A stretch of 6,082 nt of DNA from Flavobacteriaceae bacterium (GCA_023145595.1 JAGLDM010000411.1:1-6082), one strand, 5' to 3'; positions 1 through 6,082 are shown, counted from the first letter of the stretch. Program-made: numbers and translations. Notes: a model not told the origin generated them from the letters alone.

Positions 1-560
1 ACCCTGCTACAAATTTTTATTTTGATTGCTACCCTCAAATATTTGATATAAATACAAAACCAAAATATGATTTATATTACATTGGTTCTTATGATGACAG
101 AATAGATCAACTTATAGAAATTTGCGAGAAACTCTATCACAAAGGTTTAAAACTAAACATCAATATACCTTGCCCTACTCATCTTCAAAAAAAATTACAA
201 AAATACCCCTACATAAATTTTCCGAAAAATGGAATGACTTATAAAGAAAACTTAGAACAGATTGCAGATGCAAAGGTTATTTTAGACCTTCAAAACAAAG
301 TACATAACGGACTTTCTTTCAGGCATTTTGAATCACTAGGGTATGATAAAAAACTTATAACAACAAACAGCCTTGTAAAGAAATATGATTTTTATAACGA
401 AAATAATATTTGTGTCTATGAAAATATAGAGCAATTAATTGACTTTATAAATAAGCCTTATATCAAAATTGATACTAAAATAAAGCACAAGTACAGCTTT
501 ACAAATTGGATAGATTATATTTTAGAACAAAAAGATTGTATTAAAATTAATTTCCCGTAA
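1..560 (+). CDS. GT-B-like glycosyltransferase, C-terminal part (5' truncated by window edge)
   Basis: The reading frame is open from the left edge (first full codon at position 3) to the TAA at 558-560, giving 185 visible codons. It should be read as a gene entering from the left. The first ATG in frame, at 234, lies inside a continuous conserved-looking stretch and is not the real start. Visible features, numbered from the first codon, are a beta-strand/turn segment YDLYYIGSYDD (about 22-32), which resembles the start of a second Rossmann-like domain, and GLSFRHFESLG (103-113) followed by KKLITTN (116-122). The latter resembles the donor-binding G...R..E.L motif of GT-B enzymes of the CgeB/Glyco_trans_1_2 type, with E110 as the likely nucleotide-sugar contact. 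KYDFYNENN (126-134) also fits that group. The inferred role is sugar transfer from a nucleotide sugar during surface-glycan assembly. Donor and acceptor cannot be read. The next gene starts 42 bases downstream on the same strand, so the two are probably co-transcribed. Confidence 0.72.
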   Translation, partial: PATNFYFDCYPQIFDINTKPKYDLYYIGSYDDRIDQLIEICEKLYHKGLKLNINIPCPTHLQKKLQKYPYINFPKNGMTYKENLEQIADAKVILDLQNKVHNGLSFRHFESLGYDKKLITTNSLVKKYDFYNENNICVYENIEQLIDFINKPYIKIDTKIKHKYSFTNWIDYILEQKDCIKINFP

Positions 561-602
561 AGTTTTAAGCTATTAATAAGGTATAAAAACAGTTACTAAT
601 AA

Positions 603-1457
603 ATGAACTCTCTAAAAAACAAAAAAATCATCTATTCTGCACTTGTTGGAAATTATGATGAAATCCCAAAACATATTGCCCTTTCTGACGAGTGGGAATA
701 TATCCTTTTTACGGATTATGAAACTAACGAAAAAGAAATAAACGGTTGGAAAATATATCCTTTACAAAATATTATTAAAGACGACCCTGTTAAAACATGC
801 AGATGGCACAAAATGAATCCCCATTTATTATTTAAAGACTGTCTTTGCTCTATATGGCTAGATTGCAATATAATTATTAAGGATACATATATCTATACTA
901 GAGCCAATGAATTATTAATAGAGAAAAAATACATTGCTTTAATTACCCATCCTTTTAGAGATTGCGCCTACGATGAAGCAAACACCTGCCTCAATGAAGG
1001 TAAAGACTTAGCAAGTTTAATCAATCAAAATATAGCTTTTTTAACAAAAAAAGAATTCCCTAAAAACAACGGACTATATGAAAGCAATTTAGTTTTTAGA
1101 AATCACACATCTAATAAACTTATTGAATTTGATGAACTTTGGTGGTCTTTGGTTTTCAAAATGTCACGAAGAGATCAGTTAAGTTTAACATATGTTTTAT
1201 GGAAACTTGAAATAAAACCAGAATTATTCTTAAAAAGTTCATCCTATTCTGTTCGAAACCATCATGGTTTTAATTTTATAGAAAAGCACGCTATAAATAA
1301 CAATCGATATGAAATAAATTACGAAGATTATTTACTATTACAAAAAAAGGTACTAGTAGAACAAAGATTAAAAAAAATAAAACGCTCAATATCTTATAAG
1401 GTATTTTACAAGATTGAATCTTCTATCTATTTATTGTTTAGTTTTTTTCGCAAATAA
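603..1457 (+). CDS. DUF616 (TOD1/MUCI70-type) glycosyltransferase
   Basis: This is a complete 284-residue protein. The family is recognised from an ordered set of motifs: YSALVGNYDEI (11-21) near the N-terminus, FTDY (36-39), RWHKMNPH (67-74), WLDCNI (85-90) at the place of the acidic metal/nucleotide-sugar motif of GT-A folds, HPFRDCAYDEA (116-126), NGLYESNLVFRNH (156-168) and RRDQLSLTYVLWKL (189-202). The plant members TOD1 and MUCI70 are annotated as glycosyltransferase-like. Bacterial members typically sit in capsule or LPS loci, as here. No signal peptide is seen. The last 35 residues are rich in Lys/Arg followed by a short hydrophobic stretch (IYLLFSFF, 275-282), which suggests peripheral attachment to the inner membrane. 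The start is the first ATG after an in-frame stop and places the conserved strand about ten residues in. There is no Shine-Dalgarno at normal spacing, as is common in Bacteroidota. The gene ends in tandem TAA codons (1455-1460). Sugar specificity is unknown. Confidence 0.85.
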   Translation: MNSLKNKKIIYSALVGNYDEIPKHIALSDEWEYILFTDYETNEKEINGWKIYPLQNIIKDDPVKTCRWHKMNPHLLFKDCLCSIWLDCNIIIKDTYIYTRANELLIEKKYIALITHPFRDCAYDEANTCLNEGKDLASLINQNIAFLTKKEFPKNNGLYESNLVFRNHTSNKLIEFDELWWSLVFKMSRRDQLSLTYVLWKLEIKPELFLKSSSYSVRNHHGFNFIEKHAINNNRYEINYEDYLLLQKKVLVEQRLKKIKRSISYKVFYKIESSIYLLFSFFRK

Positions 1458-1485
1458 TAAGGACTCCAATTATCCGTTTTTTTTT
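1454..1485 (+). terminator. Weak candidate terminator after the DUF616 gene
   Basis: ATAAT (1454-1458) can pair with ATTAT (1469-1473), and GG (1461-1462) with CC (1466-1467) around a three-base loop. After three more bases (CCG) comes a run of nine T (1477-1485). The placement just after the stop codon and the T run are right for an intrinsic terminator. The stem is short, mostly A-U and interrupted, so this is only a possibility. Confidence 0.3.
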
Positions 1486-1498
1486 AAATTTCAGTTCT

Positions 1499-1540
1499 AA
1501 AAAAGTATCACACTCTAAACTTACTTATTAATTTAGAATG
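1499..1540 (-). terminator. Candidate terminator hairpin of the minus-strand operon
   Basis: On the minus strand, bases 1540-1532 (CATTCTAAA) pair along nine positions with 1519-1511 (TTTAGAGTG), with one G-U wobble and a 12-base loop. The TGA stop of the glycosyltransferase (1510-1508) immediately follows the stem, and six T follow at 1504-1499. Six bases separate stem and T run, slightly more than usual. The stem lies in the last codons of the gene. Read on the plus strand the same stem has one C-A mismatch and is followed by a T-rich CTTTCTTTTA, so it might also slow transcription coming from the left. Confidence 0.45.
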
Positions 1541-2545
1541 CTTTCTTTTATACCTGAAATACATTAAATAATTAAAAGAAGTTATTTTTTGAGATACTAT
1601 AAAACTATAAATTTTTTTATCTTTAAAAAAGTCAAGCCCATTACTTATCCCATACTTTTTATAAGATCTTAATATGAGCCATTTCTGAATTATCAAAATA
1701 TTTTTTTTAGTTACATTTTCTTTAACAACTCTGTATAATGGGTCATTTAGTAATTTTTCACAAATTAATATTTGTTCATAAAATCGTATGTGTAATGATT
1801 TATAGATATTTTCTTTTTCAACCTTGTTGATTTTACTATTTTTCATCGATTCAGAATTATTATGAATCCTAAATTGAACTAAATCTTTATCTATAAAAAC
1901 AAAATTGTGAGTCAATATTTTATTTAAAATAAAAATGTAGTCTATTAATTGATAAAAATCAGTTGAGAAGTCATTTTTATGATATTGTTTTTTATTAAAT
2001 AAAAGGGCCGGAGGCTCTCCTAAACTATTCCGATATATACAAGGACTAATAGCCTTGGCTGTATCTTCTGGTCTGTACACAACGTTACTCTTAAATATGG
2101 CACTAGTTAATTTAGATATTCTAGCATACATCTTTATTTTTTTGAAAGGTATCTTATCTTCAAATATATACTCCCTATTACAAATAACAAAATCAACATT
2201 TTTATCAATAGCCTCATACATCATCTCCTCAACACAAGTTGGCTTTAATAAGTCATCTTGAAATAAAATTTTTATCCAATTAGAAGATGCTTTTTCTATA
2301 CTTTCATTCCAATTACCACTAAGTCCTAACTTAATGGGATTTCTATACACTTTTATATTACCATAAACACGAGCAAGTCTTTCACAAATTATAAGAGTAT
2401 CATCAGAAGAATTGTCGTCTGATATAATAATTTCTATGTTTAAGTAAGTTTGAGCTAAAGCACTATTAATAGCGTCTTCAATGTATGATTCCCCGTTATA
2501 AGTGGGTATACATATAGATACTAATGGCTTATTGTTTTTAGTCAT
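1508..2545 (-). CDS. Glycosyltransferase family 2 (GT-A fold)
   Basis: A complete 345-residue protein that should transfer a sugar from a nucleotide-sugar donor to a growing glycan at the cytoplasmic membrane face. The N-terminus is a textbook GT2 domain: VSICIPTYNGESYIEDAINS (9-28), the nucleotide-binding acidic motif DDNSSDDT (43-50), and QDD (96-98) in the place of the metal-binding DxD. FRIHNNSES (225-233) resembles the R.H..S.S segment seen near the end of many GT2 catalytic domains, and D202 in QLIDYIFIL is a possible catalytic-base candidate by position. The C-terminal 100 residues are basic and have no recognisable domain. The start follows the preceding stop by 21 bases, making this the last gene of a three-gene operon. 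A hand count of 1561-1800, covering the C-terminal part, gives about 20% GC against about 37% for a stretch of the ABC transporter gene. This suggests relaxed constraint or different ancestry. Donor and acceptor are not predictable. Confidence 0.9.
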   Translation of the reverse strand: MTKNNKPLVSICIPTYNGESYIEDAINSALAQTYLNIEIIISDDNSSDDTLIICERLARVYGNIKVYRNPIKLGLSGNWNESIEKASSNWIKILFQDDLLKPTCVEEMMYEAIDKNVDFVICNREYIFEDKIPFKKIKMYARISKLTSAIFKSNVVYRPEDTAKAISPCIYRNSLGEPPALLFNKKQYHKNDFSTDFYQLIDYIFILNKILTHNFVFIDKDLVQFRIHNNSESMKNSKINKVEKENIYKSLHIRFYEQILICEKLLNDPLYRVVKENVTKKNILIIQKWLILRSYKKYGISNGLDFFKDKKIYSFIVSQKITSFNYLMYFRYKRKHSKLISKFRV

Positions 2546-2566
2546 AAATTTTACTTTACCTACAGT

Positions 2567-3499
2567 TTATTTAAGATGTGTTAGGTTGAGTTCATTCCCT
2601 AAAATAGTATCCCATTTTGAGGGCTTGTATTTACCGAATCCAGCAACTGGAGTAAAGGTCATTTCTCCAAAATAAATTACCCCTTCTAATTCGTACAAAT
2701 CTACCCTAACAAAATCAAAAGGCTTGGCTAACTTCTCTGCAATAGATATCATTTCATTTAAACCATCAGGAGGATAAGAACCTTTTCCTATTTTATAACT
2801 ACACCTCAAATCTTGGAGTTCCCAATTAAGGTTATAGAAATTAACATACTTCTCTGATTCAATTTCATTATCTAATGACAAGTACTTTACAGCACCATTA
2901 AAACAAAATAATTTGTAATTACTTGGAAGAGTTCCATTCTTTTTTAAAAGTAATTCTTCTACTATTATTAAAGGTTCTATATCTTTATATTGCCTTTCTC
3001 TCTGCGAATAATAATAATTAAATTTCAATGATTTTGTTAACTTTTTTTGAACCTCCTTAAAATCAATTTTATCTTTATTTTTAATAATATGATAACTACC
3101 ACTATCGTGATTTGTTTTAACAATAACAGGTTTTTCAGGAAGGTTTATTTTTGAAATTTCAGAAACGTTTTTAGTTGTAAAAACAAGAGGTATCAGATGT
3201 TTTACACCTATCTTTTCTGAAACATACTCTCTAACAAGAAACTTATCTGCACATTTTGTCTGTAATTTTGTTCTGTCATTAGCATTTAACCATAATATTT
3301 TCTCATTAAAAGTTCCAGGGTTTATTAAATTAGCTTCATAACCAAAAATATACTTAAAATGTGCTTTAGTCCAAACCTCCGCTGGGAATATTTTTTCATA
3401 AAGAGCATCACAAAACACCACTAATTTTTCGATTGTTTTTATTCTGTGCCTATACAGAGGGTATTTTTTCATTGTTTTTTTTAAGAAAAAATTGCTCAT
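2567..3499 (-). CDS. TupA-like ATP-grasp family protein
   Basis: A complete 310-residue protein of the TupA-like ATP-grasp family. That family is named for TupA, linked to teichuronopeptide synthesis in alkaliphilic Bacillus, and its members occur widely in capsule and LPS clusters, often labelled only as glycosyltransferases. Diagnostic segments in order are FNEKILWL (64-71), CADKFLVREYV (83-93), VIVKTNHDSGS (125-135) with K128 as a likely ATP contact, IVEELLL (179-185), NYKLFCFNG (194-202), FVRVDLY (263-269), and GEMTFTPVAGFGKY (278-291), which carries the likely metal-binding E279. All ATP-grasp landmarks appear present, so it is probably active. ATP-grasp enzymes usually form an acyl-phosphate and join it to an amine or other nucleophile. 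A ligation that decorates the glycan, for example an amino-acid amide, is therefore plausible but not shown. The start is 12 bases after the exporter's stop codon; M10 is a possible alternative start. It is the middle gene of the operon. Confidence 0.85.
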   Translation of the reverse strand: MSNFFLKKTMKKYPLYRHRIKTIEKLVVFCDALYEKIFPAEVWTKAHFKYIFGYEANLINPGTFNEKILWLNANDRTKLQTKCADKFLVREYVSEKIGVKHLIPLVFTTKNVSEISKINLPEKPVIVKTNHDSGSYHIIKNKDKIDFKEVQKKLTKSLKFNYYYSQRERQYKDIEPLIIVEELLLKKNGTLPSNYKLFCFNGAVKYLSLDNEIESEKYVNFYNLNWELQDLRCSYKIGKGSYPPDGLNEMISIAEKLAKPFDFVRVDLYELEGVIYFGEMTFTPVAGFGKYKPSKWDTILGNELNLTHLK

Positions 3500-3511
3500 A
3501 CTCTATTTGTT

Positions 3512-5350
3512 TTACACCTTATCTTCTAAACTCTGTAACTTCACTAAATTACTATAAGTTCCTTTAAAAGAAATTAATTCTTCATGAGTTCCTTGTTCTA
3601 CAATTTCACCTTTGTGCATTACAGCTATTAAATCTGAATTTTGAATGGTAGACAGCCTGTGCGCAATAACCAATGATGTTTTGTTATTGGTCATGTTTTC
3701 TAAGGCATCTTGCACTAATTTTTCTGACTCTGTATCTAATGCTGAAGTAGCTTCATCTAATATCATAATTGGAGGATCTTTCATTACCGCTCTAGCAATG
3801 GCAATACGCTGTCTTTGTCCACCTGAAACCATTCCACCACCATCACCAACATGGTTGTTATACTGCTTTGGGAATTCCATAATAAAATCATGAGCATTTG
3901 CAATTTTAGCAGCTTTGATAACTTCTTCCATTTTAGGGTTCTCAATACCTAAAGAGATATTTTCTGAAATATCACCATTAAACAAAATAGAATCTTGTGC
4001 TATGATACCCATTTGCGCTCTTAAAGATATCGAAGCAATATCTTTAATATTTTTACCATCTATCAATATCTCTCCTTCATTTACATCCCAAAAACGAGTA
4101 ATTAAATTAGCAATGGTAGATTTACCACTCCCCGACTGCCCTACTAAAGCAATCTTTTTACCTTTTGGAATCTTTAAAGAAAAGTTTTTTAAGACATGTT
4201 GCTCATCATATTTAAAATAGACATTCTTAAATTCGATTTCTTTATCAAAAGAGGTAATTACTTCAGCACCCTCTTTGTCTTCAAGTTTATTTTCAGAATC
4301 TAAAATTTCGATGACCCTTTCTGCCGCTGCATTCCCTATTTTAATTGCATTATTTGCTTTTGAAATTGCCTTTGCAGGGGTTAAAATATTATAAGCCAAT
4401 CCCATAAACGCAATAAAAGTACCCGCTTTTATTGACTCATCTATCAAAACCATACGTCCGCCAAACCATAATAAAGAAGCAATGGTAGCAATCCCTAAAA
4501 ACTCACTTACAGGTGATGCTAAGGCATTTCTTTTAGCAAGTTGATCACTAAACCCTAATATTCTTTGATTTAATGCATCATATCTTTTATTAAAAAATGA
4601 TTCTGCATTAAATGCTTTTATAATTTTAAGCCCTGTTATGGTTTCTTCTAAAATACTTAACATTAAACCTCCCTCCTGAAAAAGAACTGTAGATTGACTT
4701 TTAATTTTTTTACTGATTACAGAAATAACCCATCCAGAAACTGGAATGAATGTAAATACAAATAGTGATAATTCCCAACTAAGGTTTACCATAAATATTA
4801 GTGTAAATATAATATTGAGGGGCTCTCTAATGATTACAATTGAAAGGTTTAAAAAGGTTTCATTAATCGTACCTAAATCACCCGTAGCTCTAGAAACAAC
4901 ATCTCCTTTTCTTCTTTCTGAGAAAAAAGAAAGAGGTAAACTTATTATTTTTTGATACATCTCATTCCGCAAATCTTTTAAAACTGCATTTTTAAGAAAA
5001 ACCATAAATAATCCTGAAAAATAAGCAAATAAATTCTTTAGTAAGAAAATAGATACTAACCCTATAACCATATAGGTCAAGGTGTTTTCAATTCCATTTG
5101 TTTCCGTATTTATTGTAATTGCATAATTTAAATAATTTTCTAAATACTTAACACTTAAATCACTATACCCCGGAAAGGCAGGCTTTATATATATATTTTC
5201 TGTATCTCCAAACAATACGTTTAACATTGGCATCAATGCTAAAAAAGATAATGCTGAAAATAAGGCATATAGTATGTTTAAAACAATACTCATAATACCT
5301 AAACTTTTGTGAGGTATTACGTATTTAAAAAAACGTTTAAAATATTTCAT
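3512..5350 (-). CDS. MsbA-like ABC exporter (fused membrane and ATPase domains)
   Basis: A complete 612-residue half-transporter expected to work as a homodimer in the inner membrane. The membrane domain has about six helices (roughly 20-45, 92-118, 168-190, 192-212, 284-303, 308-328) and the cytoplasmic FFSERRKGDVVSRATGD segment (142-158) typical of MsbA-type exporters. A 45-residue extracytoplasmic loop follows the first helix, longer than in Escherichia coli MsbA (582 residues). The nucleotide-binding domain is intact: aromatic Y381, Walker A GQSGSGKS (404-411), Q-loop Q452, signature VSGGQ (508-512), Walker B IMILDE (528-533) with catalytic E533, SALD (536-539) and switch H564. The stretch before the signature, VGDGGG (501-506), departs from the usual VGERG X-loop. 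Such proteins flip lipid A-core or other lipid-linked glycans or lipids. The co-transcribed glycan genes suggest a lipid-linked saccharide here, though housekeeping lipid export is also possible. It is the first gene of the operon, with a -7 box 44 bases upstream. Confidence 0.93.
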   Translation of the reverse strand: MKYFKRFFKYVIPHKSLGIMSIVLNILYALFSALSFLALMPMLNVLFGDTENIYIKPAFPGYSDLSVKYLENYLNYAITINTETNGIENTLTYMVIGLVSIFLLKNLFAYFSGLFMVFLKNAVLKDLRNEMYQKIISLPLSFFSERRKGDVVSRATGDLGTINETFLNLSIVIIREPLNIIFTLIFMVNLSWELSLFVFTFIPVSGWVISVISKKIKSQSTVLFQEGGLMLSILEETITGLKIIKAFNAESFFNKRYDALNQRILGFSDQLAKRNALASPVSEFLGIATIASLLWFGGRMVLIDESIKAGTFIAFMGLAYNILTPAKAISKANNAIKIGNAAAERVIEILDSENKLEDKEGAEVITSFDKEIEFKNVYFKYDEQHVLKNFSLKIPKGKKIALVGQSGSGKSTIANLITRFWDVNEGEILIDGKNIKDIASISLRAQMGIIAQDSILFNGDISENISLGIENPKMEEVIKAAKIANAHDFIMEFPKQYNNHVGDGGGMVSGGQRQRIAIARAVMKDPPIMILDEATSALDTESEKLVQDALENMTNNKTSLVIAHRLSTIQNSDLIAVMHKGEIVEQGTHEELISFKGTYSNLVKLQSLEDKV

Positions 5351-5393
5351 TTCGTAAAGATGATGGTTATTGTATTTATATTAAAAACTGTTA

Positions 5394-5401
5394 CAAATAT
5401 A
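5394..5401 (-). promoter_or_regulatory. Bacteroidota-type -7 box of the exporter operon
   Basis: On the minus strand these eight bases read TATATTTG, an exact match to the TAnnTTTG -7 element of Bacteroidota primary-sigma promoters. Transcription would start near 5387, giving an A/T-rich leader of about 37 bases before the ATG at 5350. No TTTG or TTG -33 element is visible at about 19-21 bases upstream, so the match rests on one box. In AT-rich DNA such a match can occur by chance, but its position is right. Confidence 0.5.
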
Positions 5402-5685
5402 CTGTTTTTGATTACGTATATAAATTAAGTGTTGTAAATAAGTCAGGTAATCATGTGCTTTTACAAGCAACTTATAAATAATTGAATTGTATGACACTAC
5501 ACTACTTAACTCACCCTTATTATACTGATATTTAATAACTGACGCCATATCAACAACCCTTTAAAGGTAAAACTGTACTGCTATGGCTATTAGAAAAAAC
5601 AACCAATAAGCGACACTTGATATAAAAACATCAACTTATATCCTCAAAATTAAACATATCCTAATTAAATTAATAAACTAATTTG

Positions 5686-5693
5686 TAAATTTG
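5686..5693 (+). promoter_or_regulatory. Bacteroidota-type -7 box of the DUF4254 gene
   Basis: These bases read TAAATTTG, matching TAnnTTTG. The predicted start near 5700 gives a leader of about 20 bases that runs through an A-rich stretch (AAAACACAAACC) right before the ATG at 5721, typical of Bacteroidota translation starts. No -33 TTTG is seen at the expected distance. Confidence 0.45.
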
Positions 5694-5720
5694 CTTACTA
5701 ATTTCATAAAACACAAACCT

Positions 5721-6082
5721 ATGTTTTCATCAAAAGCAAATTCAATATTCCAAAAAGTTATAGAAAAATATCATTTAATAGATAGTGTTGACCAAACTTT
5801 TAAAAACGTATATAATAAAGATACAGAAACCTTAGATTTTCTTCTTTATAGAAAATGCTGGATAGATACCGTACAATGGCATTATGAAGATATAATTCGT
5901 GACCCAAATATTAACCCAGTATCAGCCTTAAAATTGAAACGTAAAATAGATGCTTCTAACCAAGACAGGACTGATATGGTTGAATATATTGATAGTTATT
6001 TTTTGGATAAATACAAAAATGTAACTCCAACTAGTAATGCAAAAATAAATTCTGAAAGTCCAGCTTGGGTAATTGATCGATT
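5721..6082 (+). CDS. DUF4254 family protein (3' truncated by window edge)
   Basis: An open frame from the ATG at 5721 to the right edge gives 120 complete codons and no stop. I translated it by hand. Segments recognised as DUF4254 are FLLYRKCWIDTVQWHYED (40-57), DPNINP (61-66), LKLKRKIDASNQDRTDMVEY (70-89), IDSYF (90-94), and SESPAWVIDR near the edge. The family is usually about 200 residues long, so roughly the last 80 should lie outside. There is no signal peptide or membrane segment, so it is probably cytoplasmic. It is rich in conserved Trp, His, Asp, Asn and Arg (C46, W47, D49, W53, H54, D80s region), which looks more like an enzyme or binding protein than a scaffold, but no activity is established. 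In Bacteroidota it is commonly found beside a family 9 (heptosyltransferase-like) glycosyltransferase in LPS loci. I would expect such a gene just beyond the window. It is read divergently from the exporter operon. Confidence 0.85.
   Translation, partial: MFSSKANSIFQKVIEKYHLIDSVDQTFKNVYNKDTETLDFLLYRKCWIDTVQWHYEDIIRDPNINPVSALKLKRKIDASNQDRTDMVEYIDSYFLDKYKNVTPTSNAKINSESPAWVIDR

Larger units (their letters stand above)
5351..5720. other. Divergent intergenic region, 370 bases, no gene seen
   Basis: The region separates the divergently read exporter and DUF4254 genes. It holds a -7 box for each direction (described separately) and a few short symmetrical sequences. These are TGATTAC (5409-5415) with GTAATCA (5447-5453), AAAAAC (5383-5388) with GTTTTT (5404-5409), the palindrome CCTTTAAAGG (5558-5567), and a five-base stem TTGAT/ATCAA (5617-5634). 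Only peptides of about ten codons or fewer were noticed, for example from ATG 5453 and ATG 5583, with nothing to support them. About 230 bases in the middle remain unexplained. I saw no tRNA, riboswitch or transposon end. Confidence 0.6.

Noticed and set aside
234..560. A short 108-codon gene starting at ATG 234
   Set aside because: The same frame is open all the way from the left edge and its translation is continuous with glycosyltransferase-like sequence, so ATG 234 is an internal methionine.
575..581. AATAAGG upstream of the DUF616 gene as a Shine-Dalgarno
   Set aside because: It lies about 21 bases from the ATG, too far for ribosome binding at that start, and Bacteroidota rarely depend on such sites.
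2055..2261. Plus-strand open frame of 68 codons
   Set aside because: It lies antisense inside the family 2 glycosyltransferase gene, whose conserved motifs explain this DNA. The antisense peptide has no recognisable features.
3645..4220. Two plus-strand open frames (3645-3893 and 3915-4220)
   Set aside because: Both are antisense to the ATPase domain of the exporter, where codon bias leaves the opposite strand open. There is no leader or family resemblance.
4746..4955. Plus-strand open frame of 69 codons
   Set aside because: It is antisense to the membrane domain of the exporter, with no independent support.
5558..5567. Palindrome CCTTTAAAGG as a phage attachment or transposon end
   Set aside because: It is a single copy with no partner repeat, integrase or transposase in the window. 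It is noted only as a possible protein-binding site.
5453..5607. Small peptides from ATG 5453 (10 codons) and ATG 5583 (8 codons)
   Set aside because: They are too short, lack a convincing leader or conserved pattern, and are expected by chance.
1..6082. CRISPR array, tRNA, rRNA, insertion sequence or defence system
   Set aside because: I saw no regularly spaced repeats, tRNA-like cloverleaf, transposase or known defence domains. All coding regions fit glycan synthesis or export.

Overview
The window is an AT-rich stretch that looks like part of a surface-polysaccharide (lipopolysaccharide or capsule) biosynthesis locus from a member of the Bacteroidota, most likely a flavobacterium. The grounds are the low GC content, A-rich leaders instead of clear Shine-Dalgarno sequences, two TAnnTTTG-type -7 boxes, and a DUF4254 protein, a family I know mainly from polysaccharide loci of this phylum. 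The genus is not determined.

Layout. Positions 1-1457 hold two plus-strand genes: the 3' part of a GT-B-like glycosyltransferase whose start lies outside the window, and a complete DUF616 (TOD1/MUCI70-type) glycosyltransferase. A 50-base convergent gap (1458-1507) separates them from a three-gene minus-strand operon read from 5350 down to 1508. In transcription order this operon encodes an MsbA-like ABC exporter, a TupA-like ATP-grasp protein and a family 2 glycosyltransferase, with gaps of only 12 and 21 bases. Upstream of the exporter is a 370-base divergent intergenic region (5351-5720) with a -7 box for each direction. From 5721 a plus-strand DUF4254 gene runs off the right edge.

How they fit together (inference). 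The three glycosyltransferases would build a glycan on the inner face of the inner membrane. The ATP-grasp protein could modify it by an ATP-dependent ligation, and the MsbA-like exporter could flip a lipid-linked product across the membrane. DUF4254 has no established activity. I found no tRNA, rRNA, CRISPR array, insertion sequence or origin. The window looks like an ordinary accessory glycan locus. Its least understood parts are the ATP-grasp protein in the exporter operon and the DUF4254 protein.
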